Positions 34,007 through 42,919 of a stretch of DNA of 64,000 nt are shown piece after piece; position 1 is the stretch's first letter; each line of letters starts with the position of its first letter. The notes under the pieces were generated by a model. That model ran no database searches. It had not been told where the DNA came from and saw only the letters and a program-made list of their open reading frames with translations. Made by a program: the position numbers and the translations under genes. The DNA comes from Niallia nealsonii (GTDB lineage Bacteria > Bacillota > Bacilli > Bacillales > Cytobacillaceae), in the NCBI RefSeq assembly GCF_002835805.1, contig NZ_PISE01000040.1:1-64000 (forward strand), in the 5' to 3' direction.

Positions 34007-34950
34007 TTGGTTTAGTACAAAATGAATTAATAAAAACATTTGAGAAAAAAGCAAGCTGGATATTTGCTATTATTTTAATTATTGCATTAGTAGCAGGTGC
34101 TTTTATTTATCAAAAAACAGAAGAAAAACAAAAGGAAGATACATGGCAGGAGTCGGTGCAGCTAGAAATTAAAGAGCTTCAGCAACAGCAAAAAAAAGCC
34201 GCAAATGAAGAAGAAAAGGGCTATATCGGAGAAGAAATAGCTCAAAAGCAATGGTATTTAGATGAAAAGGTAAATCCCTTTCCTACCAATTGGAGTTTTA
34301 TGAGTGAATTAGTCATCTCAATGAAATCCTTAGTTACCTTATTTATTGTAATTGTTTGTGCTGGAAGTATTTCATCTGAATTTTCTGATGGAACAATTAA
34401 ACAATTACTGATAAGACCTCATAAAAGATGGGCCATTTTGCTTTCTAAATATATTTCCATGCTTGTTTATTCTGCCTTCTTATGTACTGTTTTGCTTCTT
34501 TTTGGCTATATTATCAGCTTGCTCTTTTTTGGAAACGGTGGATTTGACAACAAAATAGTGGCATATGGTATAAATGGGATTGTAGCGGTGAGCGGCGGGG
34601 AATATTTCTTTCAGCTGTTTTTATATTATTTGCCAGGCTTGCTGATGGTCTTGACGATTGCTTTTATGTTATCCACTTTATTTAAAAATCAGGCAATTGC
34701 TGTAGGAATAGGAATTTTTGTTTTGTTTTTCTCCTCTACCATTGGAAGTATATTATTATTGTTGACTAAAAAATATTCATGGACAAAAGTATTGCTATTC
34801 CCACATTTAGATCAGACTGTTTTTGTTCTACAAGATAAGATTTTAGAAACTATTACCATGCCGATGTCATTAGGCATTTTAAGTGGATATTATGTTGTTT
34901 TTATGGTCATTACGTTTATATTTTTTCAAAAGCGAGATATTAGTATTTAA
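34003..34950 (+). CDS. ABC-2 type permease partner
   Basis: A 315-residue membrane protein. A first helix near residues 20-40 is followed by a charged extracellular stretch rich in E, K and Q (residues 45-90), then five hydrophobic segments. FSDGTIKQLLIRPHKRWAIL near residue 128 is the typical ABC-2 coupling motif. It overlaps the ATPase gene by 4 nt and ends at a terminator. Confidence 0.85.
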   Translation: MIGLVQNELIKTFEKKASWIFAIILIIALVAGAFIYQKTEEKQKEDTWQESVQLEIKELQQQQKKAANEEEKGYIGEEIAQKQWYLDEKVNPFPTNWSFMSELVISMKSLVTLFIVIVCAGSISSEFSDGTIKQLLIRPHKRWAILLSKYISMLVYSAFLCTVLLLFGYIISLLFFGNGGFDNKIVAYGINGIVAVSGGEYFFQLFLYYLPGLLMVLTIAFMLSTLFKNQAIAVGIGIFVLFFSSTIGSILLLLTKKYSWTKVLLFPHLDQTVFVLQDKILETITMPMSLGILSGYYVVFMVITFIFFQKRDISI

Positions 34951-34958
34951 ATTGTTGG

Positions 34959-34988
34959 GGCAGCTGGTTAAAACTAGCTGCCTTTTTT
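34959..34988 (+). terminator. Terminator of the BcrA-type operon
   Basis: GGCAGCTGGTT and AACTAGCTGCC form a stem with one mismatch, followed by six T. Confidence 0.88.
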
Positions 34989-35101
34989 GATTAAAAGTAG
35001 AGGGGATACTGCTGGGAAAGAGAAAAAATTGTAAAAATAGAAAGATAATTAAAAAAATTTCGATATTTACTTGATGTTATCTATCCATTCCATTAAAATT
35101 A

Positions 35102-35118
35102 TGTTAGATTTCTTAACA
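35102..35118. promoter_or_regulatory. GlnR/TnrA box upstream of ureA
   Basis: TGTTAGATTTCTTAACA matches the consensus TGTNA-N7-TNACA exactly. It lies about 70-90 bp before the ureA start; candidate -10 elements TATAGA and TAGAAT lie at 35131-35142. It implies nitrogen-limitation control of urease. Confidence 0.82.
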
Positions 35119-35189
35119 TTGGGAAAGTGGTATAGATAGAATTTGAAATTAAATATGCTTTTTTAAATAGAAAGGTGTGTTGTTTAAAG

Positions 35190-35492
35190 ATGAAGCTGAC
35201 ACCTGTTGAAATGGAAAAACTGTATCTTTTTATGGCAGGGGAACTTGCGGAAAAAAGAAAAAAGAAGGGATTAAAGCTAAACTATCCAGAAGCTGTTGCG
35301 CTCATAAGCTGTTTTTTATTAGAAGGTGCCAGAGAGGGGAAAACCGTTGCAGAGCTTATGCAAGGAGGGAAAAAGGTGCTTACAGCGGATGACGTTATGG
35401 AAGGAGTGCCTGAAATGGTTGAAAGTGTACAAATTGAGGCAACTTTTCCAGATGGCACGAAGCTAGTAACGGTACATCAGCCTATTTGCTAA
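35190..35492 (+). CDS. ureA: Urease subunit gamma
   Basis: A 100-residue protein that matches UreA along its length: [61 protein letters not shown] and the C-terminal VHQPIC. It is the small structural subunit of the nickel urease that hydrolyses urea to ammonia and carbamate. The ATG at 35190 gives the family N-terminus; its AAAGG site is 14 nt away, so a GTG five codons upstream cannot be excluded. First gene of ureABCEFGD. Confidence 0.96.
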   Translation: MKLTPVEMEKLYLFMAGELAEKRKKKGLKLNYPEAVALISCFLLEGAREGKTVAELMQGGKKVLTADDVMEGVPEMVESVQIEATFPDGTKLVTVHQPIC

Positions 35493-35511
35493 AATGCTAG
35501 GAGGAAATAGC

Positions 35512-35880
35512 ATGATTCCAGGAGAATATCGATTAAAAAAAGATGCAATTGAACTAAATGCGGGAAGAAAGGTTGTTCAAATTCTGGTCAGTAACACAGG
35601 AGATAGGCCAATACAGGTAGGTTCACATTTTCATTTTGCGGAAGTAAATCGTCACCTATCTTTTGAACGGAAGCTTGCGGTCGGCATGCGCTTAAATATC
35701 CCAGCAGGAACTGCAGTGCGTTTTGAGCCAGGAGAAGAAAAAGAAGTAGAAATGGTCCAAATTGGCGGGCAAAAACGCGTCTATGGTTTAAATAATCTAG
35801 CGAATGGCAGTGTAGATGATGTGGAGGGCATCTCTCAGGCTATTAAAAATAAGGGATTTAAGGGAGGAGGCAGTAAGTGA
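35512..35880 (+). CDS. ureB: Urease subunit beta
   Basis: A 122-residue protein with the UreB pattern: [59 protein letters not shown] and the C-terminal GF-G-G tail. ATG 35512 lies 7 nt after AGGAGG; an in-frame ATG six codons upstream overlaps that site. It overlaps ureC by 4 nt. Confidence 0.96.
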   Translation: MIPGEYRLKKDAIELNAGRKVVQILVSNTGDRPIQVGSHFHFAEVNRHLSFERKLAVGMRLNIPAGTAVRFEPGEEKEVEMVQIGGQKRVYGLNNLANGSVDDVEGISQAIKNKGFKGGGSK

Positions 35881-37592
35881 AAATAAGTCGTTCTCAATAT
35901 GCAAGTCTTTATGGCCCTACAACAGGTGATCAGGTGCGCCTAGCCGATACGGACCTTTGGATTGAAGTAGAAAAAGACTATACCACTTATGGAGATGAAT
36001 GTGTATTCGGTGGAGGAAAGGTAATAAGAGATGGGATGGGCCAAAATAGCATCCATGTCCGCAGCGAAGGGGTATTGGATGTTGTGTTGACAAATGCGCT
36101 TATTGTTGATTATACCGGCATTGTGAAGGCTGATATTGGGATTAAGGATGGCAGAATAGTCAACATGGGAAAAAGTGGAAACCCAGATATTATGGAAGGT
36201 GTTGCACCTAATATGATTGTAGGTGCTTCAACAGAAGTGATTGCATGTGAAGGAAAGATTGTAACAGCAGGTGCAATTGATGCACATATTCATTTTATTA
36301 GTCCCCAGCAAGTACAAACGGCTATTTCCTCAGGAATAACAACAATGATTGGCGGTGGAACCGGTCCTGCAACAGGAACAAATGCAACGACTTGCACCCC
36401 TGGTGAATGGAATTTGGCGCAGATGTTAAGAGCCGCTGAAGAATTCCCAGTAAATATTGGGTTTTTAGGAAAAGGAAATGCTTCGTCCAAAGATCCTTTA
36501 AGGGAACAAATAAATGCTGGAGCTATTGGCTTAAAGCTCCATGAAGATTGGGGAACAACTCCAGCAAGTATCAATGAATGCTTAGCAGTAGCAGACGAAA
36601 TGGATATTCAAGTGGCTATACATACAGATACGTTAAATGAAGCAGGTTTTTTGGAAGACACGGTAAATGCAATAGGGAATCGTGTTATCCATACGTATCA
36701 TACAGAAGGAGCAGGCGGAGGACATGCCCCTGATATTATCGCAATCGCAGCACTGCCAAATATATTGCCTTCGTCAACGAATCCTACTCGTCCTTTTACA
36801 GTAAATACCATTGATGAGCATTTAGATATGCTAATGGTTTGCCATCACCTTGATCACAATGTGGCAGAAGATGTAGCCTTTGCGGATTCAAGAATACGCC
36901 CTGAAACCATTGCGGCAGAGGATCGTTTTCATGACTTAGGCATCATTAGTATGATCTCATCAGATTCCCAAGCAATGGGACGTGTTGGTGAAGTCATTAT
37001 TAGAACATGGCAGACAGCGGATAAAATGAAAAAACAGTTTGGGCCCCTTAAGGAAGATGAAGAATCAACAAATGATAACTATCGAGCGAAACGCTATATT
37101 GCCAAATATACGATTAATCCAGCTATTACCCATGGGATTAGCCATGAGGTAGGATCTTTGGAGGCGGGGAAATTTGCAGATATAGTCATATGGGACCCGA
37201 AATTTTTTGGCGTAAAGCCAGATATGGTAATTAAAGGGGGCTTCATTTCCTATGCTCAAATGGGTGACCCTAATGCATCTATTCCAACGCCAGAACCGGT
37301 GTTTATGCGTCCGATGTTTGCCTCACTTGGCAAAGCGAAGTATGATACTGCAATTACCTTCATTTCCAAATCTGCATATGATAAGAAAATTCATAAAAAG
37401 CTGCAATTGGAGAAGAGGATAGGCATTGTGGGGAATTGTCGTAATATTAGCAAAAAAGATATGCGCTTAAATCAAGAAACGCCTTCAATTGAAGTAAACC
37501 CAGAAACTTATGAAGTGAAAGTAGATGGTGTGCTCATGACTTGTGAACCTGCAAAAGAATTGCCCCTTGCGCAAAAATACTTTCTTTTTTAG
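35877..37592 (+). CDS. ureC: Urease subunit alpha (catalytic)
   Basis: A 571-residue catalytic subunit of normal length. It starts at GTG 35877 in the GTGA overlap with ureB, after GGAGG. Key features are the nickel-binding histidines in AIDAHIHF near residue 136, the carbamylated lysine in [11 protein letters not shown] near residue 219, further ligands in [13 protein letters not shown] and [15 protein letters not shown], and the active-site flap around [20 protein letters not shown]. The flap keeps the cysteine-histidine pair CHH. Nothing suggests an inactive enzyme. Confidence 0.97.
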   Translation: MKISRSQYASLYGPTTGDQVRLADTDLWIEVEKDYTTYGDECVFGGGKVIRDGMGQNSIHVRSEGVLDVVLTNALIVDYTGIVKADIGIKDGRIVNMGKSGNPDIMEGVAPNMIVGASTEVIACEGKIVTAGAIDAHIHFISPQQVQTAISSGITTMIGGGTGPATGTNATTCTPGEWNLAQMLRAAEEFPVNIGFLGKGNASSKDPLREQINAGAIGLKLHEDWGTTPASINECLAVADEMDIQVAIHTDTLNEAGFLEDTVNAIGNRVIHTYHTEGAGGGHAPDIIAIAALPNILPSSTNPTRPFTVNTIDEHLDMLMVCHHLDHNVAEDVAFADSRIRPETIAAEDRFHDLGIISMISSDSQAMGRVGEVIIRTWQTADKMKKQFGPLKEDEESTNDNYRAKRYIAKYTINPAITHGISHEVGSLEAGKFADIVIWDPKFFGVKPDMVIKGGFISYAQMGDPNASIPTPEPVFMRPMFASLGKAKYDTAITFISKSAYDKKIHKKLQLEKRIGIVGNCRNISKKDMRLNQETPSIEVNPETYEVKVDGVLMTCEPAKELPLAQKYFLF

Positions 37593-37605
37593 AGGAGTGC
37601 TGTAA

Positions 37606-38049
37606 ATGAAAACAACTGCTGTTATTGGAAATGTAGAAAAAAATCATAATGCCCATAAAAATCGTGAATGGATTGAACTTGATTGGGAGGAATTAAATAA
37701 ACGGATTCTTCGCAAAAAAACAAACACAGGGAAAGATATAGCGATTGCGCTGGATGATCATAAACCGCTAAAGGTGGGGGATATTGTATTTGAAGATGAT
37801 CAAATACAAGTGGTAGTTCGCACAAAGGAAGAAGAAGTATATGTTATTAAGCCAGCATCTATGACAGAGATGGGAAAAGTAGCATTTGAACTGGGGAATC
37901 GTCACACACCTTGTTTAGTCTCAGAATCAGAAGTAGTGGTTCGTTTTGATGAAACATTGGAACGCCTGTTTGACGAGGTTGGCGTAGTATATGAAAAAAC
38001 AGCGAGAAGATTTAAGGAACCATTTAAATATCGTGGACACAAACATTAA
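37606..38049 (+). CDS. ureE: Urease accessory protein UreE (nickel delivery)
   Basis: A 147-residue protein with the UreE pattern: an N-terminal peptide-binding-type domain, then VAFELGNRHTPCLVSESEVVV with the conserved metal-site histidine near residue 91. The C-terminal tail is short (RGHKH) rather than the long His-rich tail of some orthologues. It hands nickel to the urease activation complex. ATG follows AGAGGAG. Confidence 0.92.
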   Translation: MKTTAVIGNVEKNHNAHKNREWIELDWEELNKRILRKKTNTGKDIAIALDDHKPLKVGDIVFEDDQIQVVVRTKEEEVYVIKPASMTEMGKVAFELGNRHTPCLVSESEVVVRFDETLERLFDEVGVVYEKTARRFKEPFKYRGHKH

Positions 38050-38725
38050 TCTGCTCTATTTGATGCATATACATGATTCTGCTTTTCCAATGGGATCCTA
38101 TACACATTCTTTTGGCATGGAGACTTATATACAAAGTGATAAAATTTCTAAAAAAGAAGATTTATTGAATTTTTGTCAATCTTATATAAAGGAAAATTTA
38201 GTATATAACGATGCTATTATTGTGAAAGAAGCATTTAATCTATGTCAGGAAAAGAATTGGCGTAAGTTGATAGAGCTAGAAAGTATCTATGAAGCAATGA
38301 AAGTCGCCAGTGAATCAAGGGATGCTTCAAGAATGATCGGCAAACAGTTTTTAAAAGGGATTTTGCCAGTTTCACCATTCGATGATTTACAGTATTGGGC
38401 AAATAAAGTGAAGAATAACGAAGCAAAAGGTCAATATTCCATTGTTTATAGCATATATGCTGTTAATATGGGATTCGATTTGCGTACAACCATTATGACC
38501 TTTATGTATTCATCAGTAGTATCGCTTATTCACAATGGGATAAGAGCAATCCCTTTAGGACAAAATGCGGGAATAGAAATTATCCATCAACTGATTCCCC
38601 TTATCGGAGAGTGTGTAGAGGAAGCGGAAAAGAAGAGTTTGCAAGATTTATCGAATCATAGTATTGGTTTGGAAATTGCCTCCATGAAACATCGGTTTTT
38701 AGGATCTAGGTTATTTATTTCTTAA
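37991..38725 (+). CDS. ureF: Urease accessory protein UreF
   Basis: A UreF-type helical protein of up to 244 residues: LLYLMHIHDSAFPMGSYTHSFGMETYI near the start, NDAIIVKEAF, and the C-terminal AIPLGQNAGIEIIHQLIP. UreF acts with UreG and UreD in loading nickel and CO2 on urease. From ATG 37991 it overlaps ureE by 59 nt. A GTG at 38033, after AAGGAA, would shorten the overlap to 17 nt and give a more usual N-terminus, so the start is uncertain. Confidence 0.9.
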   Translation: MKKQREDLRNHLNIVDTNINLLYLMHIHDSAFPMGSYTHSFGMETYIQSDKISKKEDLLNFCQSYIKENLVYNDAIIVKEAFNLCQEKNWRKLIELESIYEAMKVASESRDASRMIGKQFLKGILPVSPFDDLQYWANKVKNNEAKGQYSIVYSIYAVNMGFDLRTTIMTFMYSSVVSLIHNGIRAIPLGQNAGIEIIHQLIPLIGECVEEAEKKSLQDLSNHSIGLEIASMKHRFLGSRLFIS

Positions 38726-38759
38726 CTATAGATAGTTTACGCGAATAGGAGTGTTGTAA

Positions 38760-39395
38760 ATGGTGAAGCCAGTGAAAATAGGAATTGGCGGTCCGGTAGG
38801 CTCAGGCAAAACGGCTTTAGTGGAGAAATTAACAAGGGTTATGGCAAACACATATAATATCGCTGTTATTACCAATGATATTTATACCAAAGAAGATGCC
38901 CAGTTCTTAGAGAAAAATGGTGTATTAGAATCGAATCGAATTATTGGGGTAGAGACAGGTGGATGTCCTCATACGGCAATTAGAGAAGATGCATCGATGA
39001 ACTTTGAAGCGATTGATGAATTGACGAGAAGATTTACGGATTTAGATATCATTTTTCTAGAAAGCGGCGGTGATAATTTATCAGCGACTTTTAGCCCTGA
39101 ACTAGTCGATGGATATATTTATGTAATCGATGTTGCAGAGGGTGGAGATATTCCAAGAAAAGGTGGGCCAGGAGTTGCAAGATCTGACTTGCTGCTAGTG
39201 AACAAGATTGATTTGGCGCCGTATGTGGAAGTGGACTTAGATAAAATGAAAATTGATACAAAAAATGCAAGAGGGGAGCGCCCGTTTGTGTTCACTAATG
39301 TGAAAAAGGGAGTAGGTATTGATCAAGTAGTGGAATGGATCCGTTACTATATGCTCCTAGAAGAAGGTTCTGTTGAATTCGCTGATGAAGGATAA
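38760..39395 (+). CDS. ureG: Urease accessory GTPase UreG
   Basis: A 211-residue SIMIBI GTPase. The P-loop is [17 protein letters not shown] at residues 8-24, with the metal-binding [15 protein letters not shown] near residue 75 (CPH motif), [17 protein letters not shown] and the NKIDLAPYV specificity loop near residue 155. It couples GTP hydrolysis to nickel insertion. It overlaps ureD by 23 nt. Confidence 0.97.
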   Translation: MVKPVKIGIGGPVGSGKTALVEKLTRVMANTYNIAVITNDIYTKEDAQFLEKNGVLESNRIIGVETGGCPHTAIREDASMNFEAIDELTRRFTDLDIIFLESGGDNLSATFSPELVDGYIYVIDVAEGGDIPRKGGPGVARSDLLLVNKIDLAPYVEVDLDKMKIDTKNARGERPFVFTNVKKGVGIDQVVEWIRYYMLLEEGSVEFADEG

Positions 39396-40185
39396 AGCAG
39401 TTGTAACTGGCAAGTTGGCATTAACGTTTGAAAAACGAAGAGAGAAAACAAGATTAGTAGATTGCTTTCAAGCTCCGCCATTAAAGGCGAGCAGAACTTT
39501 GTATTCAGAAGGGGATGATCAGGCAACTGTTTACTTAGTAGAAACTTCAGGTGGGTTAGTCGCAGGCGATCTTAATGAATACGAGATAAAACTTAAAGAA
39601 GGTGCTCGTGTTTGTTTAATCCCCCAATCGGCAACAAAGGTGTACCCTTCTTATAATGAGCAAACAAGTAAACAGAAAATAATGATTACTCTTGATAAGC
39701 ATACTTTTCTTGAATGGAACAAGGAAGAAATTATTCCATTTGAACAAGCAAAATATGAGGGAAGTACTCTTGTGAGAATGGAGGATACTTCCACGTTTTT
39801 GTTTGCTGAAATTATCTATCCAGGGCGAGAAAAGCGAGGGGAAAGCTTTCGTTATAGGATGCTTTCCACTCAATTGCAAATTTGGGTGGAAGATAGCTGT
39901 TGGGTATATGATCCGTTAAAAATTTTTCCTGAAAAAATGCAAATAGAAAAAATAGGACTATTAGAAGGTTTTATGTATATAGCATCTGTCTGGGTAATTA
40001 CTCCGAAGTTGGAATGGACAGAAAATCAATTGCAGGCATTATTGCCGAGTGAGGATAAAAATCATGTGGTTGGCGTAACTAATTTAAAAAATAACGGTTT
40101 ACTAGTAAGATGGCTTTCTTCTAATCTTCCCCGAATAAAAAAAGAGATAGAGCAGATTTTTAAAAAAGTGAAGGAAAGAATATAA
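39373..40185 (+). CDS. ureD: Urease accessory protein UreD (UreH)
   Basis: A protein of about 270 residues with the UreD pattern: [20 protein letters not shown], the conserved [20 protein letters not shown] near residue 55 and [12 protein letters not shown] near residue 82. It binds the urease apoprotein and recruits UreF-UreG. The TTG at 39373 has GAAGG 5 nt upstream; ATG 39385 (four codons on) is the alternative but lacks a nearby site. The end of the operon, unlike the ureDABC-type order of some genera. Confidence 0.92.
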   Translation: MNSLMKDKAVVTGKLALTFEKRREKTRLVDCFQAPPLKASRTLYSEGDDQATVYLVETSGGLVAGDLNEYEIKLKEGARVCLIPQSATKVYPSYNEQTSKQKIMITLDKHTFLEWNKEEIIPFEQAKYEGSTLVRMEDTSTFLFAEIIYPGREKRGESFRYRMLSTQLQIWVEDSCWVYDPLKIFPEKMQIEKIGLLEGFMYIASVWVITPKLEWTENQLQALLPSEDKNHVVGVTNLKNNGLLVRWLSSNLPRIKKEIEQIFKKVKERI

Positions 40186-40257
40186 GCAGATAAAGTTGGC
40201 GAATAGAAAGTGGTTGGGGGAATTAGTGAGAGGATTTTCAGTGTGAGAAAATAAAAT

Positions 40258-40301
40258 GTCTAATTCTGTAAATAAGGTAGGAGTTATTTGCAGAATTAGA
40301 C
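40258..40301. terminator. Inverted repeat between ureD and the small divergent gene
   Basis: An 18-bp stem with one mismatch, GTCTAATTCTGTAAATAA against TTATTTGCAGAATTAGAC. The minus strand shows a T-rich tail, so it may end the small gene at 40352 and could also slow transcription from ureD. Confidence 0.65.
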
Positions 40302-40351
40302 TATAAAAAGTCAATTTATATTATATGAAATAAAGAAAAAGATATAAGTAA

Positions 40352-40495
40352 TTAGCTGTTTTGGACAATGCGCAATAAATCATGTGCATAATCGCCGGCA
40401 ACAGCAGCGAAGTTTTCCCAAATTTCGTCGCGTTGTAAATCCAGTTCAACAATTTTTTTCGCTAACTCAATCGCTTCTTTATTAATCATTTGCAA
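40352..40495 (-). CDS. Small conserved-looking protein divergent from tnrA (ykzB-like position)
   Basis: A 45-47-residue protein, MINKEAIELAKKIVELDLQR followed by DEIWENFAAVAGDYAHDLLRIVQNS; it is amphipathic and helical, with no membrane segment. The TTG at 40495 lies 5 nt after GAGGAG; ATG 40489 is the alternative. Two TnrA boxes lie between it and tnrA. The nearer box is centred about 46 bp upstream of a start predicted from TATACA at 40567-40562, the spacing used by TnrA activation. In B. subtilis, TnrA-activated ykzB is divergent from tnrA; I cannot confirm that the sequences are related. Confidence 0.65.
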   Translation of the reverse strand: MQMINKEAIELAKKIVELDLQRDEIWENFAAVAGDYAHDLLRIVQNS

Positions 40496-40594
40496 AAGTG
40501 CTCCTCTCGTTTTAGGCGGAATTTTATATTTGTAAGATAATGTAGCAGATACAATTAGGATTGTATAAGAAAACATTAAAAATATCATCTAAAA

Positions 40595-40611
40595 TGTCAG
40601 GTAATCTTACC
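40595..40611. promoter_or_regulatory. TnrA box for the small divergent gene
   Basis: TGTCAGGTAATCTTACC fits TGTNA-N7-TNACA with one mismatch at the last base. It is suitably placed to activate the minus-strand gene. Confidence 0.6.
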
Positions 40612-40627
40612 TATTTTTTTGAATTGA

Positions 40628-40644
40628 TGTTAGAAATTCTAACA
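40628..40644. promoter_or_regulatory. TnrA box of tnrA (autoregulation)
   Basis: TGTTAGAAATTCTAACA is a perfect palindrome and an exact TnrA/GlnR consensus. It is centred about 50 bp upstream of the start predicted from TATAAT at 40674-40679, the position seen in TnrA-activated promoters. Confidence 0.85.
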
Positions 40645-40724
40645 AAATATACTTTATTTTTATAGAATCGTATTATAATTACAATAAATGAGATAAATAA
40701 TTACTTCATGAGGTGGATGATAAA

Positions 40725-41051
40725 ATGGATAACGAACCATCCTATAAAAAAAGAAAAGTTATCACAATCGGAGTTGTCAGCGAATTAACGGGATTAACGG
40801 AAAGACAGATTAGATATTATGAGCAGCGCAAATTAATTTTTCCTGAAAGGCCAGAAAGAGGGAATAGGAAGTACTCCTTTTCAGATGTAGAGCGATTGAT
40901 TGAAATTGCAAACAAAAGAGAGGAAGGTGTTCGAACACACGAAATAAGGCAAGAAATAATTAAAAAGACAAGAGAAGATGAAGAGAGAAAGATAAAAAAA
41001 CAAATGCTGCGTGGGCAAATAAATGCCAGATTTGGAATACAAAAAGATTAA
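40725..41051 (+). CDS. tnrA: MerR-family nitrogen regulator TnrA
   Basis: A 108-residue MerR-type protein: [40 protein letters not shown] and [20 protein letters not shown] form the winged helix region. The short C-terminal tail [14 protein letters not shown] resembles the glutamine-synthetase-binding tail of TnrA rather than that of GlnR, and no glnA follows. TnrA activates nitrogen-scavenging genes when glutamine is low. ATG 40725 lies 8 nt after GAGGTGG. Autoregulation is supported by the box at 40628. The urease operon upstream is a plausible target. Confidence 0.9.
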   Translation: MDNEPSYKKRKVITIGVVSELTGLTERQIRYYEQRKLIFPERPERGNRKYSFSDVERLIEIANKREEGVRTHEIRQEIIKKTREDEERKIKKQMLRGQINARFGIQKD

Positions 41052-41104
41052 AAATTCCCTCTATTCTGTTCATTTTTTTATATAGCTTAAAAAATATTAT
41101 CTTC

Positions 41105-41138
41105 AAGTCCTTGTAAAGTAAGCAAAGGGCTTTTTTTA
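41105..41138 (+). terminator. Terminator of tnrA
   Basis: AAGTCCTT and AAGGGCTT pair with one G-U around a short loop. A run of seven T follows. Confidence 0.75.
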
Positions 41139-41458
41139 TTATGTTTTCCATCCATTATTCTTCGCAAAGTGAATCTCCTATTGCTTCTACACGCTCCTTT
41201 CATATAAACTTTAATATGGGAAATGACAAGTTGTCTAGGAAGCATATATTGCTGGTGAATATAACGGCAATGATTATCCAATTGTTTTATCACACATTAA
41301 CGAGCCTTTGACCCCTACCTGAGGGATTATAAGAGAAAATGAGAAATTTAGGTGGGTAGAAACTTGCTGAGTAAAAGCCTGATTGAAGTTTCACTTTATC
41401 CTGTATACTATTTGTCTACAAATCATGCATATATTACAAGCTCTAATGGAGAGATTAT
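41139..41458. other. Intergenic region between tnrA and the ThrE-type genes
   Basis: It contains the short repeat at 41379-41399. A minus-strand frame of 68 codons (41087-41293) starts with GTG and runs into the tnrA terminator; I do not believe it is a gene. No other structure was recognised. Confidence 0.5.
41379..41399 (-). repeat. Short intergenic repeat, copy A
   Basis: Read on the minus strand, ATAAAGTGAAACTTCAATCA plus one G is identical over 21 bp to 55976-55996 and similar to the element after cydC (45394-45437). Confidence 0.6.
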
Positions 41459-42223
41459 ATGGATTTAATATCGAAAGAAAAGACATATGAGATTATTGAA
41501 ATTTGTTTATTAGCAGGAAAAATCATGTTGAAAAATGGCGCTGAAACGTATCGTGTAGAAGATACAATGACTAGAATCGCAACTGCTTACGGGGCTGAAT
41601 ATTCTGATAGCTTTGTTACGCCAACGGGCATTATTTTTTCAGTGGAAGGTACAGAGCCTACAAAAACAAAGCTGATTAGAATTATTGAAAGGACTACAAA
41701 CTTAGAAAAAGTAGTGAAAGTTAATGATATTTCCAGAAAAATCAGTGCTGGTGGGTTAACTATTGCACAAGCATATTATTTATTAAATGAAATTGAAAAT
41801 GAACCAAAAACGTACAGTGACTTTATGCAAGTAATGGCAGCCGCAATTGCAAGCGGCTGTTTCCTTATTATGTTTCAAGGCGTTTGGGGAGATTTTTTGC
41901 CAGCAGTAGCAGCTGGGGGAATAGGTTTTTTATGTTCTGTTTATTTTCATCGTCTCGTACCAATTAAGTTTTTTGCTGAATTTTTAGCAGCCTTTCTGAT
42001 AGGACTTATTGCATTTGCAGCTGTTAGGTTTGGAGTTGGAGCCGAAGTGGATAAGATTATTATTGGTTCTGTTATGCCGCTAGTGCCAGGATTACTAATA
42101 ACAAACGCTGTTAGAGACTTAATGGCAGGCCATTTAGTATCAGGCATTTCAAAAGGTGCTGAAGCTTTTTTAACTGCTTTTGCTATCGGTTCAGGAATTG
42201 CCGTGCTTTTTGTACTTTTATAA
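41459..42223 (+). CDS. Threonine/serine exporter, ThrE N-terminal half (YjjP-like)
   Basis: A 254-residue protein of the DUF1212/ThrE-N type. The cytoplasmic N-terminal domain has GKIMLKNGAETYRVEDTMTR near residue 17 and FVTPTGIIFSVEG near 56. About five membrane helices follow from residue 120, ending with GSVMPLVPGLLITNAVRDLMAGHLVSG. The next gene supplies the second half, so together they form the split version of the exporter. In E. coli YjjP/YjjB exports succinate; in Corynebacterium ThrE exports threonine. The substrate here is open. Confidence 0.87.
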   Translation: MDLISKEKTYEIIEICLLAGKIMLKNGAETYRVEDTMTRIATAYGAEYSDSFVTPTGIIFSVEGTEPTKTKLIRIIERTTNLEKVVKVNDISRKISAGGLTIAQAYYLLNEIENEPKTYSDFMQVMAAAIASGCFLIMFQGVWGDFLPAVAAGGIGFLCSVYFHRLVPIKFFAEFLAAFLIGLIAFAAVRFGVGAEVDKIIIGSVMPLVPGLLITNAVRDLMAGHLVSGISKGAEAFLTAFAIGSGIAVLFVLL

Positions 42224-42238
42224 AGGAGCAAGCATACA

Positions 42239-42694
42239 ATGATTACATTTTTAGAGCAAGGGTTTACCAGTTTTATTGCAACATATGCTTTTGCCATGAT
42301 CTTTCATACCCCCAGACAAAAGCTTTTGCAATGTGGATTTGTGGGGATGTGTGGTTGGTTGGCATACTGGTATACGGTTCATATTCATTTAGATATTGTT
42401 CCAGCAACCATTATTGGCGCTTTTTTAACAGCTGTAATCAGCCAGGTTTTTGCAAGAATATATAAAACACCTGTCATTATATTTAGTGTTGCAGGCATTA
42501 TTCCTCTTGTTCCAGGTGGGATGGCTTATGATGCTATGCGCAATTTTGTTGAAAATGATTATAGTACAGCAGTTAGTTTAGCTGCCAAGGCATTTTTAAT
42601 ATCTGGGTCGATTGCAATGGGATTAATGTTTTCCGAGGTAATCAATCAAATAATAACAAAAGTAAATAAAAGAGTGAAGGCAAGCGGTAAATAG
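42239..42694 (+). CDS. Threonine/serine exporter, C-terminal half (YjjB/DUF3815-like)
   Basis: A 151-residue membrane protein with about four helices and the pattern SVAGIIPLVPGGMAYDAMRN near residue 80, a short copy of the motif in the larger partner. It starts 15 nt after the first gene, with AAAGGAGCAAG upstream, and ends at a terminator that overlaps its stop. Confidence 0.87.
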   Translation: MITFLEQGFTSFIATYAFAMIFHTPRQKLLQCGFVGMCGWLAYWYTVHIHLDIVPATIIGAFLTAVISQVFARIYKTPVIIFSVAGIIPLVPGGMAYDAMRNFVENDYSTAVSLAAKAFLISGSIAMGLMFSEVINQIITKVNKRVKASGK

Positions 42695-42727
42695 CTGATA
42701 TAGCGACTATTTATTGCTTTTTTTTTA
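42683..42727 (+). terminator. Terminator of the ThrE-type operon
   Basis: AGCGGTAAATAG (overlapping the stop codon) pairs with CTATTTATTGCT with one mismatch. Eight or more T follow. Confidence 0.8.
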
Positions 42728-42919
42728 GAAAATATATCTCTATATATTGTTTACTTGCAAAAAAGCTGTCTAATTGGTTTGGGTATAAGTGGTTCGTTTA
42801 TGTACAATATGGTACACGTTAATCATTCAGGAATAAAAAACCTATATTATGCAAGGCTAGTATGAGAGGGGCAAGATAATGCCCTTTATAAAATAAAATC
42901 ATAATGAAAAGGAGATTAT

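Noticed and set aside
41087-41293. Minus-strand frame of 68 codons with GTG start after AAAGG
   Set aside because: Its 3' part covers the tnrA terminator, it matches no family I know, and its composition does not look like a conserved protein.
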